Positions 18,810-27,456 of a stretch of 64,000 bases of DNA are shown here, piece by piece (positions within the stretch are counted from its first letter, which is position 1; the number at the start of each line of letters is the position of its first letter). A program made the translations under genes and the position numbers. Below the pieces are notes generated by a model, which was given only the letters and a program-made list of their open reading frames with translations, was not told the origin of the DNA and ran no database searches. The DNA comes from Candidatus Paraprevotella stercoravium. Its GTDB lineage: Bacteria; Bacteroidota; Bacteroidia; Bacteroidales; Bacteroidaceae. The stretch covers positions 62,001-126,000 of the forward strand of contig CALUIU010000004.1 in assembly GCA_944320795.1 (NCBI GenBank), read 5' to 3'.

Positions 18810-18817
18810 CAAAATTA
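18810..18817 (-). promoter_or_regulatory. -7 box upstream of the mini-lipoprotein and gapA
   Basis: On the minus strand it reads TAATTTTG (TAnnTTTG), with a TTTG 23 bp further upstream (18841-18844), slightly longer than the usual 19-21-bp spacing. Confidence 0.5.
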
Positions 18818-18937
18818 ATAAAATCTTTTTATATATGTTCCAAAATCCCGGAAAAATTATCATTAAAAAAATCTATCGGTAAATTCAGCCGGACTAATCA
18901 TCGGCCAAAGAACATTCCCCGGAACCTGTAATCCTAA

Positions 18938-18986
18938 AAAAACAGGATACAGACCCGGGGCACCCCCTGGTCCGTATCCTGTTTTT
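18938..18986 (-). terminator. Intrinsic terminator of guaA
   Basis: An 18-bp inverted repeat (18938-18955 and 18969-18986, core ACAGGATAC) begins immediately after the guaA stop, followed by a T-run on the minus strand. Confidence 0.88.
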
Positions 18987-18987
18987 C

Positions 18988-20511
18988 TTATTCCCATTCG
19001 ATGGTGGCAGGTGGTTTTGAAGAGATATCGTAGCATACACGATTCACTCCTTTCACCTTATTAATAATGTCATTGCTTACCTTAGCCATAAATTCGTAAG
19101 GCAGATGAGCCCAGTCGGCCGTCATGGCATCGGTACTGGTCACGGCACGCAAAGCCACGGCACGCTCATAGGTACGCTCGTCGCCCATCACACCCACACT
19201 CTTGATCGGCAGCAGGATAACACCTGCCTGCCATACCTGATCATACAGGTTCCAGTCGCGCAGGCCCTGGATGAAGATATCATCGGCATCCTGCAGGATA
19301 CGTACTTTCTCCGGAGTGATATCTCCCAGAATACGTACGGCCAGACCCGGTCCCGGGAACGGATGACGGGTAATGAGATGTTCCGGCATTCCCATCTCGC
19401 GTCCTACCTTACGCACCTCGTCCTTGAAAAGCCACTGCAGCGGCTCGCAAAGCTTGAGGTTCATCTCTTCGGGCAGACCGCCTACGTTATGATGGCTCTT
19501 GATGGTCTTACCGGTAATATTCAGACTCTCGATACGGTCCGGATAGATGGTACCCTGTGCCAGCCACTTGGCATCGGTAATCTTATGTGCTTCGGCATCG
19601 AACACTTCCACGAAGTCGCGGCCGATAATCTTACGCTTCTGCTCCGGATCGGTCACTCCCTCGAGATCCTTGAAGAATTTCTCGCTGGCATCCACACCGA
19701 TCACATTCAGTCCCAGACACTCGTAATCGTGCATCACGTTCTTGAATTCGTTCTTGCGAAGCATTCCGTGGTCCACAAAGATACAGGTCAGGTTCTTTCC
19801 GATAGCCTTATTCAGCAATACGGCGGCAACAGATGAGTCTACTCCACCGCTCAAGCCCAGGATAACCCGGTCGTTACCCAACTGTGCCTTCAGTTCGGCT
19901 ACCGTTGTCTCTACAAAGGAAGCAGCACTCCAGTCCTGCTTGCCTCCACAGATATCTACCACAAAGTTTTTCAGCAACAAAGAACCCTGTACGGAATGGA
20001 ACACCTCCGGATGGAACTGTACGCCCCACAACGGTTCTCCCTCTGCCTGATAGGCCGCATTGACCACTTTGTCTGTCGAAGCAATCACCTTGAAGCCCTC
20101 CGGCAGCGCAGTGATGGTATCTCCATGGCTCATCCAAACCTGTGAATGCTCATCAAATCCCTTGAACAGAGGATTCTCATGGTCAAAGCTTTCCAGATTT
20201 GCCCGTCCATACTCACGGCTTTCCGCCGGTTCTACCTTACCGCCCAAGGCATAGCTCATAAACTGAGCGCCATAGCAAATACCCAGAATCGGATATTTAC
20301 CGCGGATCTCATCCAGTTCGATCTTAAACGCCTTCTCGTCATATACGCTGAAAGGTGAACCACTGAGGATCACACCGATTACAGAAGGATCATTCTTGGG
20401 AAACTTGTTATACGGAAGAATCTCACAGAAGGTATCCAACTCACGTACACGACGGCCAATCAGCTGAGTCGTTTGTGAACCAAAATCCAAAATAATGATT
20501 TTTTGTTGCAT
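18988..20511 (-). CDS. guaA: GMP synthase (glutamine-hydrolysing)
   Basis: It aminates XMP to GMP, the last step of guanine nucleotide synthesis. The 507-residue protein has an N-terminal class I glutamine amidotransferase (nucleophile Cys79 in GICYGAQ, with GVQFHPEV supplying the His and Glu) and a C-terminal ATP-pyrophosphatase with the P-loop [10 protein letters not shown]. It ends [12 protein letters not shown], the usual C-terminus. ATG 20511 is chosen because a longer frame start at 20541 falls inside the -7 box. It is a single gene with its own promoter and terminator. Confidence 0.97.
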   Translation of the reverse strand: MQQKIIILDFGSQTTQLIGRRVRELDTFCEILPYNKFPKNDPSVIGVILSGSPFSVYDEKAFKIELDEIRGKYPILGICYGAQFMSYALGGKVEPAESREYGRANLESFDHENPLFKGFDEHSQVWMSHGDTITALPEGFKVIASTDKVVNAAYQAEGEPLWGVQFHPEVFHSVQGSLLLKNFVVDICGGKQDWSAASFVETTVAELKAQLGNDRVILGLSGGVDSSVAAVLLNKAIGKNLTCIFVDHGMLRKNEFKNVMHDYECLGLNVIGVDASEKFFKDLEGVTDPEQKRKIIGRDFVEVFDAEAHKITDAKWLAQGTIYPDRIESLNITGKTIKSHHNVGGLPEEMNLKLCEPLQWLFKDEVRKVGREMGMPEHLITRHPFPGPGLAVRILGDITPEKVRILQDADDIFIQGLRDWNLYDQVWQAGVILLPIKSVGVMGDERTYERAVALRAVTSTDAMTADWAHLPYEFMAKVSNDIINKVKGVNRVCYDISSKPPATIEWE

Positions 20512-20538
20512 AAAAAGGATATTTATCTGATTTGTCTG

Positions 20539-20546
20539 CAAAGATA
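20539..20546 (-). promoter_or_regulatory. -7 box of guaA
   Basis: On the minus strand it reads TATCTTTG. It lies 27 bp before ATG 20511 and excludes the 20541 start. Confidence 0.7.
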
Positions 20547-20563
20547 TAAAAAAAAGATTGTTC

Positions 20564-21301
20564 TCACATGATGCCGCTCAAGAAATCTCCGGCCAGAGGC
20601 AGAGTTTCCGGCTTTCCGATATCCAGAAGTTTCAGATCGGGACGACAGACGGCCTGAATATGCGCCCGATGGCATACGGACAGATAAAAGTCGATGATGG
20701 AGAACTTGTCGGGCCATGCGGCCATTTCCGGAAACAGCGACGGCGAAAAAGTATGGATGCCGGCAAAAGCATATTTACGACATGTCGCGGGATCCAGGTC
20801 GGGGTAAGGAGACTTGACCTGTCCGGTCTTTTCGTTGATCCATCCCTTCAGTCTGCCGTTCTCGTCGAAGAGCAGATAGCGGAACGTGTTCCGCTCACTG
20901 ACCAGCAACGCAGCATCGAAATCCCGCCCCTGCCGGTAAAACTCTTCCAGCGACACGTTGGACAGGATGTCCACATTATGCACCAGAAAGGGTTCCTCAC
21001 CGGAAGAAAAGAAGGCGGCCGCCTTCTTGATACCTCCACCGGTATCCAGCAGCTCCTCCGTTTCGTCGCTGACCCACAGACGGGGACGTTCCGTGGTCTG
21101 CAAGGTTTGGATGTGGCGCTTCATCAGATCGGCGTGATGATGCACATTGATCACGATGTCCGACACACCGGCACGATCCATTTTCCGGACCAGCAGGTCG
21201 AGCAGCGGCGTACCGCCCACCGGAATCAGCGCTTTGGGAATCCGGTCGGTCAGCGGACGCAGGCGGGTTCCGAGACCCGCCGCAAAAATCATTGCTTTCA
21301 T
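20564..21301 (-). CDS. MurU-like sugar-1-phosphate nucleotidyltransferase
   Basis: The 245-residue protein starts [30 protein letters not shown], the nucleotidyltransferase signature with GxGTRLxPxT and the Lys of PKAL. It is short, without the left-handed helix domain of GlmU, as in MurU. MurU makes UDP-MurNAc from MurNAc-1-phosphate in wall recycling; this role is inferred mainly from the gene just upstream, which encodes an AmgK-like kinase. Other NDP-hexose activities are possible. It is the last gene of a long operon. The start at 21301 is the first ATG in frame with the motif. Confidence 0.82.
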   Translation of the reverse strand: MKAMIFAAGLGTRLRPLTDRIPKALIPVGGTPLLDLLVRKMDRAGVSDIVINVHHHADLMKRHIQTLQTTERPRLWVSDETEELLDTGGGIKKAAAFFSSGEEPFLVHNVDILSNVSLEEFYRQGRDFDAALLVSERNTFRYLLFDENGRLKGWINEKTGQVKSPYPDLDPATCRKYAFAGIHTFSPSLFPEMAAWPDKFSIIDFYLSVCHRAHIQAVCRPDLKLLDIGKPETLPLAGDFLSGIM

Positions 21302-21311
21302 GATATTTCCT

Positions 21312-22799
21312 TTATTTCCGGGGCAGGAAACTGGTCGAGATTCCCTGTTCCCGATGACACACATTCACTTCTATCCCATATTTCTCGTGCAGATGTACGG
21401 CCACATGCTGTGCCGAATACACGCTACGATGCTGGCCGCCGGTACAACCGAAGCAGAACATCAGATGTGTAAAGCCGCGCTGCAGATAGCGTTCCACATG
21501 CGCATCAGCCAACGCATAGACCGAATTCAGGAATGTCAGAATCTCGCCATCCTCTTCGAGGAAGCGGATGACCGGTTCATCCAGACCGGTGAGATTCCGG
21601 TAAGGCTCGTATTTTCCCGGATTATGTACGGCACGGCAGTCGAACACGTAGCCTCCCCCGTTACCCGACGGATCTTCGGGAATCCCCTTGCGGTAAGAGA
21701 AGCTGAAGACCGACACTTTCAGCGCGGCGGTCCCTTCCAGTTTCACCTGAGGTGCGGATGCCGGAACAGGAGCGGCCGGCTCCTCGCCTTTAGGACAGAA
21801 TTTCGGATGCCGCACCAGATTCCAGAGTACTTCCTCCAGATACGGACAGGTACAGATTCCCTGTTCGAGCAGCGCGCGCAGATTATCCAGAGCAAAAGGT
21901 ATGCTGTCCATAAAATACTGTTTCCGCTCGCAATAGCCCCTCAAGCCATAAGCGCCCAGCACCTGTAAAGTACGGAAAAAGACAAAAAGATCCAGACGTT
22001 TCCGGAAATGCTCCGGATCGACCGAATCATAAGCCCGCAAGGCTTCGAGATAAACGGCTATCAGCTCCTCGCGCAGTTCAGCCGAATAATGCGCGGAAGC
22101 CTGCCACAGAAAACTGGCCACATCATATTCACGAGGTCCCTTCCGTCCTCCCTGAAAATCGATAAAGAACGGCTGGTCTGCGGCAGAGAGCATGACATTA
22201 CGGGCCTGAAAATCGCGATACAGAAACGTCTGTGACGATTCCTGCAACAAGTCGGCGGCCAAAGCCCGGAAATCCTCTTCCAGCTTTCCTTCATGGAAAT
22301 CCACGCCGCTGGGTTTGAGGAAACAGTATTTGAAATAATTGAGATCGAACATCACCGCCTCGTGATTCATCTCGGGAAGCGGATAACACGCAGAAAAATC
22401 AAGTCCCTGACGCGCGGCATACTGCACGGACGGCAGCAGACGGATGGTGCGTTTCAGCAGTTCCCGCTCGTAGCTGTCATACTGCCCGCCCTTTTTCCGT
22501 CCTCCGGCCAGAGCATCATATAAGCTACGGTTTCCCAGATCGGTCTGCAGATAACATATCTGCTCCTCGTCAGCGGCCAGAATCTCGGGTACGGCCAATC
22601 CCTGTGCCCGAAAGAAGCCGCTCAGGTAAATAAAGGCGGCATTCTCCTCACGGGAAGTACCCACGACCCCGATCACCGAATGTCCGTCCTCCTCATACAA
22701 CCGATAATATTTCCGGTTGCTTCCGGCACCGGCAAGCATTTCCACACGAACCGGTTCCTTCTTTTTCCAGTCCCGGTATAAAGTCAACAGTCTGTTCAT
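21312..22799 (-). CDS. AmgK-like amino-sugar kinase fused to a RapZ C-terminal domain
   Basis: The 495-residue two-domain protein begins with an aminoglycoside-phosphotransferase-type kinase (about residues 1-330), with a Brenner-like motif FLYRDFQARNVML and the metal-binding FIDFQGG, as in AmgK, the anomeric MurNAc/GlcNAc kinase. From about residue 361 it matches the C-terminal domain of RapZ: VFSFSYRKGIP, YVFDCRAVHNP, LTGLDEPV and GCTGGQHRSV. In E. coli that half of RapZ binds glucosamine-6-phosphate and contacts its RNA and protein partners; the RapZ N-terminal P-loop half is absent here. The start ATG overlaps the permease stop (ATGA) and MurU follows, so a wall-recycling role is a good inference. 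Confidence 0.85.
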   Translation of the reverse strand: MNRLLTLYRDWKKKEPVRVEMLAGAGSNRKYYRLYEEDGHSVIGVVGTSREENAAFIYLSGFFRAQGLAVPEILAADEEQICYLQTDLGNRSLYDALAGGRKKGGQYDSYERELLKRTIRLLPSVQYAARQGLDFSACYPLPEMNHEAVMFDLNYFKYCFLKPSGVDFHEGKLEEDFRALAADLLQESSQTFLYRDFQARNVMLSAADQPFFIDFQGGRKGPREYDVASFLWQASAHYSAELREELIAVYLEALRAYDSVDPEHFRKRLDLFVFFRTLQVLGAYGLRGYCERKQYFMDSIPFALDNLRALLEQGICTCPYLEEVLWNLVRHPKFCPKGEEPAAPVPASAPQVKLEGTAALKVSVFSFSYRKGIPEDPSGNGGGYVFDCRAVHNPGKYEPYRNLTGLDEPVIRFLEEDGEILTFLNSVYALADAHVERYLQRGFTHLMFCFGCTGGQHRSVYSAQHVAVHLHEKYGIEVNVCHREQGISTSFLPRK

Positions 22800-24004
22800 A
22801 ATCGCACTCCTTTCCGATACCAAATGGCAATAACCTTACGGTGAACGGCCCAAACATTAATGGCACTGACCCCCAACAGCAGGAATCCGCCAAGCAGATA
22901 AGCCGGCAGCATACTTCCTCCGTTCATCTGCGGGAAGATCTGATACAACATATCCATATAATACGCACGGATCCAAGCCAACAGAGCCAGAGACAGCAGA
23001 AGTACCAGCACATTCATGCCCACGGTCAATGCCTGATACGGGAAAGACACCCGTTGCGGCGTATATCCGATGAGCAGCAGATTTTCCAGTTTCTGCGTAT
23101 TCTTCTCTACCAGCAGATAAATGCTGAGCATCAGGATGTAGAAAGACAGGGCACTGATCAGCAGACCCACACTCATGATAATGCCCGAAACCATTTTCAG
23201 GAAAAAGGTTGTTTTTCCGGCATCGAGCTTATCATCGTCCGTTTCATAATTCATTTTCTTAAAATAGCTGGTGATGGCATCATCCGTAGGATTCTTTACT
23301 TCGACAATCAGACGGGAAGGTTCCGCCCCCTCTTCGGGAGCATATTCCCGGTTACTCCATTCCAAAAAGGCCTCGGGCACCAGAATGGTATTCAGACGTG
23401 TGCTGAAACCAATCACCTTGCCTTTGTAATAACCTTCCTTACCGTTTCCCCGAATCCGGACAGCCAGATCGATGGCTCCGATAAGCCCTTCGGACATTTT
23501 CGGCAAGGAACGGCTCTGGGCAAAGCCGAAATTATAGATGGTAAGATAATTCTTTGGCAGAATAATAGGGATGACTCCCTGCTGCGGATCAAAGCGCCAC
23601 TGGGAAAGATCGGTGTCCACAAAAGCATCCGGAACCGACTCAAAGAACAGTTCGGTACGGAAAGCCGGTGTTCCGGCCAGTCCCATACTGGCATCTACAG
23701 AATAGCGGCTGGAGTTGAAGGTGCCTACCGATTTCGTGAAACGCTGCGCCTTCATCTCCTCGATTTCCTGCGGCTTGAAAGTAGCGGCAGATGTTGAAAG
23801 AGAATGAGCCACGGAGAGGCGTTTGGACACAATCAGAAAATCCTTCTTGATAAAGCTGTCTCCCTGAGTAAAGACCGGAAGAACGTCATGATAGAACTGA
23901 AAACTCAACAACACAATCAACATACCCAGCAGATTGGCAAAAAAGAAACCGGCCAACTGCGGTTTACTGATATGCTGACGCAACAATTTCCAAACCAAAT
24001 TCAT
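22796..24004 (-). CDS. FtsX-like ABC transporter permease
   Basis: This 402-residue membrane protein has an N-terminal membrane segment (FFFANLLGMLIVLLSFQFY), a large extracytoplasmic domain (about residues 45-265), then three membrane segments, the layout of the FtsX/MacB permease family. Such pairs drive extracytoplasmic mechanical work or lipoprotein/peptide handling rather than classical import. Its start overlaps the ATPase stop by 4 bp and its stop overlaps the kinase start by 4 bp, so translation of the three is coupled. The substrate is unknown. Confidence 0.85.
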   Translation of the reverse strand: MNLVWKLLRQHISKPQLAGFFFANLLGMLIVLLSFQFYHDVLPVFTQGDSFIKKDFLIVSKRLSVAHSLSTSAATFKPQEIEEMKAQRFTKSVGTFNSSRYSVDASMGLAGTPAFRTELFFESVPDAFVDTDLSQWRFDPQQGVIPIILPKNYLTIYNFGFAQSRSLPKMSEGLIGAIDLAVRIRGNGKEGYYKGKVIGFSTRLNTILVPEAFLEWSNREYAPEEGAEPSRLIVEVKNPTDDAITSYFKKMNYETDDDKLDAGKTTFFLKMVSGIIMSVGLLISALSFYILMLSIYLLVEKNTQKLENLLLIGYTPQRVSFPYQALTVGMNVLVLLLSLALLAWIRAYYMDMLYQIFPQMNGGSMLPAYLLGGFLLLGVSAINVWAVHRKVIAIWYRKGVRL

Positions 24005-24645
24005 AATCTGAACACTTTATCGTAATTTAAATCCATGTGTTTTCCGATACTCGTCACTACGACTGTCGCTCCCTGCCGGTGAGCCTCCTCCATCATCAGT
24101 TCGGCCATAATACGGCTATTCTGTTCATCAAGGTGACTGATCGGCTCATCGGCCAGCAGAAAATCAAACGGCTGCACCAGGGCACGGATCATCGCCACAC
24201 GCTGCTGCTGTCCGAAACTCATCAGGCCGACCGGAGCATCCACCTTGTCTCCGATACCCAAGGCCTCGAACCAGCTCAAGATCTCTTTTTTCGTCTTAAA
24301 TTTTGTCAGACCGTTCTTGATACTGATATTCTCATAAGCTGTCAGTTCGGGAAAGAGACGCAGTTCCTGAAAAAGGATGCTGAGCGACTCGCGCCGCAAA
24401 TGCGCCCAGTCACGGATACGCAAATTGCGGATATTCTCTCTATCAAAATTTATAATTCCCTGATAATCCCGTCTGTATCCGGTAATATAACTACACAAGG
24501 AAGACTTGCCCGTACCGGAACTGGCTTCAATCAGATAAAGTTTTCCCCGTTCCAGAGAAACTTCCTGATGCCAGATTTCACTCTGAATGTCCGACCGGGT
24601 GGCAAAAACCTCCGGCAGGACATTCTTCAGCGCTATATGTTCCAT
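24001..24645 (-). CDS. ABC transporter ATP-binding protein (FtsE/LolD type)
   Basis: The 214-residue ATPase has Walker A EASSGTGKSSLCS, a variant signature LMSFGQQQRVAMIRAL (in place of LSGGQ) and Walker B FLLADEPISHLDE. It is the partner of the FtsX-like permease encoded next, with a 4-bp overlap. Its own start overlaps the stop of the preceding gene (TAATG). FtsE/LolD-like members power envelope remodelling or lipoprotein release; the exact role here is unknown. Confidence 0.88.
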   Translation of the reverse strand: MEHIALKNVLPEVFATRSDIQSEIWHQEVSLERGKLYLIEASSGTGKSSLCSYITGYRRDYQGIINFDRENIRNLRIRDWAHLRRESLSILFQELRLFPELTAYENISIKNGLTKFKTKKEILSWFEALGIGDKVDAPVGLMSFGQQQRVAMIRALVQPFDFLLADEPISHLDEQNSRIMAELMMEEAHRQGATVVVTSIGKHMDLNYDKVFRL

Positions 24646-26105
24646 TATTCAAACAATTGTTTCAAACCACTTTCTTTGTTTTTCAGGTAAAAGATCAGAT
24701 CCATTGATGTAGCTTTAGTAGAACGCAGAGCCACGGCCTTGAATTTTCCGAAGAAACGCTCTACCTGCTGTACCTGCGGATTCTGTTCCGAGAGTCCCAT
24801 GGAGCGGATGACTCCGTTAACGGCTCCCAGATTTCCCCAGACATAAAACTTACTCTCCCGGATATCATCCTCATAAGGCTTCAGCAAATCACTATCCATA
24901 CCTTTCTGCAGCCCGTTCATCGCAGAGCGGCTTGTGGTGAAAAGCACATTCCGGTCTTTCAGTCCCAGGAACAGATCCTGAGGAGCCACCTTTCCGATCC
25001 GGTACAGATCCTCATCCACACGTTCAAACTCATAGTTGCCGGAAGCCCGTGCCGAACTGATCCAATAATCCGCATCGTCCATAAAGGAAAGATCGGACAT
25101 ATGCGCCTGTACACAGACAACCGGTTCGCCGTCCACCGTTCCGGAAAGAGCCACATCTCCGTCAATACTCCGGATCATCCGTTCCACATCCATCACATGA
25201 TTCATGGCCATCAGATAAAGACGCAACGGAGGAATCTCACTCATGAGCTGCATCAGCTTGTCTCCTTTCAGATTGGCTCCCATCCACAGAGTGGTGTTCG
25301 GAGATACAGAAGTAAGGAAGTCTCCGTCAATCTGTCCGCTCAGATCATCCAAGGCCTTCATTTTCTGGGCAAGAGCCGGATCCTCGGACAACACACCGGT
25401 ATGGAAAACGATCTGCCCCTTTTTAGACTCTATAGACAAGGTCATGAGCATCTTGCTGAAATCCACATGTTCCGGCAATCCCAGATTCTGAAACATCCGG
25501 TAATACTCCGGAAACATCTCCAGAGAAACGGCAGCCTTCAGGACTCCGTCCTGCTCCTGCATTTTCTTGTATAAAGGCGCTTTCAGAACACTCTCACTCT
25601 TATCCTGTTTCAGGTATCCCAACATACGCTGGCGCATCTCGGCCTGTGCCGAAGCAAGGGTCGGTCCCATAATCATCAGCACATCATCGTCGAACCCCAA
25701 GACAAAACTGCCGGATACCAAACTCCAATAATATCCCTGCTGTTCTTCCACCGGAGTGATTCCCATACGCTCACCGTTTTGGGCCAGGAACTCCTTCAGT
25801 TCGCCAGCATCCTTCACAGCCAGCAAACAGCCGTTCATCCCCACAGCATCGACAAAAACATAGGCATGCTTTTCCCAGTCGATACCGCAGTTCCATACAT
25901 CCATATGCTCAGGAAGCAAAGTCTTGATCTTTTCTTCGGAAAGCTCACTCTCCTGCAGGAACCCTTCCAGATCCAGTTCCATCAGAGCTGTCGCATCAGC
26001 CGGAACGACCCGCACATGAGCAGACTGGTCCTTAGGCCAGAAAAACCACACGGCCAATACCACGACCAGCAGAGCGATAACGCCCACGATCCATTGTTTT
26101 TTCAT
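24645..26105 (-). CDS. Membrane-anchored DUF4836-like protein
   Basis: The 486-residue protein has an uncleaved-looking N-terminal membrane anchor (WIVGVIALLVVVLAVWFFW, residues 4-22) and a large extracytoplasmic part starting HVRVVPADATALMELDLEGFL. That opening resembles DUF4836-type Bacteroidetes proteins (VIPADA, then a self-self beta/alpha domain). The match is moderate and I would not exclude a neighbouring family. It precedes the ABC ATPase with a TAATG overlap, so it probably works on the same extracytoplasmic substrate. The function is unknown. Confidence 0.6.
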   Translation of the reverse strand: MKKQWIVGVIALLVVVLAVWFFWPKDQSAHVRVVPADATALMELDLEGFLQESELSEEKIKTLLPEHMDVWNCGIDWEKHAYVFVDAVGMNGCLLAVKDAGELKEFLAQNGERMGITPVEEQQGYYWSLVSGSFVLGFDDDVLMIMGPTLASAQAEMRQRMLGYLKQDKSESVLKAPLYKKMQEQDGVLKAAVSLEMFPEYYRMFQNLGLPEHVDFSKMLMTLSIESKKGQIVFHTGVLSEDPALAQKMKALDDLSGQIDGDFLTSVSPNTTLWMGANLKGDKLMQLMSEIPPLRLYLMAMNHVMDVERMIRSIDGDVALSGTVDGEPVVCVQAHMSDLSFMDDADYWISSARASGNYEFERVDEDLYRIGKVAPQDLFLGLKDRNVLFTTSRSAMNGLQKGMDSDLLKPYEDDIRESKFYVWGNLGAVNGVIRSMGLSEQNPQVQQVERFFGKFKAVALRSTKATSMDLIFYLKNKESGLKQLFE

Positions 26106-26125
26106 AAGGCTTTAAATTTTAACCG

Positions 26126-26893
26126 TTAGTAAGAATTCTTCATATGCATCATATGCACTGCCACCAGAGCCGCCGTTTCCGTGCGCAGGCGGCTTTTTCC
26201 CAAAGATACAGGCACGAAGCCCTGTTCCACCGCCATACGGACCTCTTCCAGAGAAAAGTCGCCTTCCGGCCCGATCAGCACTACGGTTTTGCGGTCACGC
26301 TGCAAGACATCATACAGAAAAGCCTTTCCGGCCCCCATATCCTTGGCACGTTCTTCCGTGTCTTCTATTCCGGCCACATCACGCTCGTCGTAACAGTGTG
26401 CGATAAATTTCTGTTCGTATTCCCCGGTCTGCTGCAGGAAAGTCCGAAAATCCGTCATCTCATTCAAAAGCGGCTTGAAACTTTTCCGGCTCTGCTTTAC
26501 AGCCGAAATCAGGATTTTGTCGATACGCTCCGTTTTAACGACCTTACGCTCCGAGTTTTTGCAATTCAGGAACGACAGTTCATCAAATCCGATCTCCGTA
26601 GCCTTCTCGGCCAGCCACTCGATACGGTCCAGATTCTTGGTAGGCGCGAGCGCCAGATGCAGCCAGCCCGCCCACTCCTTGGGCTGCGGCTCGCTTTCCA
26701 GTATCTGATAAAAACATTTCCGGGAATGCACATTAATGATTTCTGCCCGATAGAAAGTACCGGCTCCGTCCATCAGCATGATTTCATCGCCCACCTGCAG
26801 GCGGAGCACCCGCAGACAATGCTGCGCTTCCTCTTCGGGAAGCTGATCCGCGGTTGCGGCATCAGGCACATAAAAAAAACGTATCTCTTTCAT
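26126..26893 (-). CDS. rsmE: 16S rRNA (uracil-1498-N3)-methyltransferase
   Basis: The 255-residue SPOUT methyltransferase has an N-terminal PUA-like domain (EEEAQHCLRVLRLQVGDEIMLMDG) and a C-terminal knot with TVVLIGPEGDFSLEEV and LGKSRLRTETAALVAV, which bind SAM. It methylates N3 of U1498 in 16S rRNA. Its start overlaps the bifunctional-nuclease stop by 4 bp. Confidence 0.94.
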   Translation of the reverse strand: MKEIRFFYVPDAATADQLPEEEAQHCLRVLRLQVGDEIMLMDGAGTFYRAEIINVHSRKCFYQILESEPQPKEWAGWLHLALAPTKNLDRIEWLAEKATEIGFDELSFLNCKNSERKVVKTERIDKILISAVKQSRKSFKPLLNEMTDFRTFLQQTGEYEQKFIAHCYDERDVAGIEDTEERAKDMGAGKAFLYDVLQRDRKTVVLIGPEGDFSLEEVRMAVEQGFVPVSLGKSRLRTETAALVAVHMMHMKNSY

Positions 26894-27453
26894 TTTCGTC
26901 TCTTGATTTCGTCTCTCAATAAAGAAGCCAGTTCATAATTCTCTGTCTCCACAGCCCGTTTCAGCGCTTCGGAAAGCGCCTCATTGCTCACGGAATTGAT
27001 GGGCATGGAATAAGTGCCTTCGGAAACCTCGCGCATGTATTGCAACTCAAGCAGTTCCGGATGAATGGTAATAGGACACTTGAACGTGGCCGCCAGTACC
27101 AGTCCGTTTGAAGCACGGCAATAAGAAATCGTTTTACGCTCCCCATACTGCTCACAGATCAGATGACAGTAAGTCACCCCACCACGCACGGCGCAGATAC
27201 GCACTTCGCGCAAACGAATCGAAAAGCTGTTGAAGGTGCTCAGCATGATGTCCGAAAAGTCAATCGGCGTAGCGGCAACAAACACCTTCTTCATCTTCAA
27301 AAGCAGATGCAAGGCATCCTGGCGCTCCATCAGCACGGGTAACATGCGTTCTCCGTCGGTTTCCTTCAGGATCGCCAAATACGCGTTTCCTTCTTTCGAG
27401 CACTGGGATACATTAGAGATTTCCAAATATTTATATGGTTCTTTTTCTTCCAT
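26890..27453 (-). CDS. Bifunctional-nuclease (DUF151) domain protein with UVR motif
   Basis: The 187-residue protein has an N-terminal BFN/DUF151 domain (about residues 8-135; YLAILKETDGERMLPVLMERQDALHLLLKM), for which dual DNase/RNase activity has been reported in plants and bacteria. A C-terminal UVR motif (SEALKRAVETENYELASLLRDEIKRRK, residues 161-187) is like the UvrB-UvrC contact helix. The substrate is unknown. It lies 3 bp after the nucleoside permease and overlaps rsmE. Confidence 0.83.
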   Translation of the reverse strand: MEEKEPYKYLEISNVSQCSKEGNAYLAILKETDGERMLPVLMERQDALHLLLKMKKVFVAATPIDFSDIMLSTFNSFSIRLREVRICAVRGGVTYCHLICEQYGERKTISYCRASNGLVLAATFKCPITIHPELLELQYMREVSEGTYSMPINSVSNEALSEALKRAVETENYELASLLRDEIKRRK

Positions 27454-27456
27454 GGC

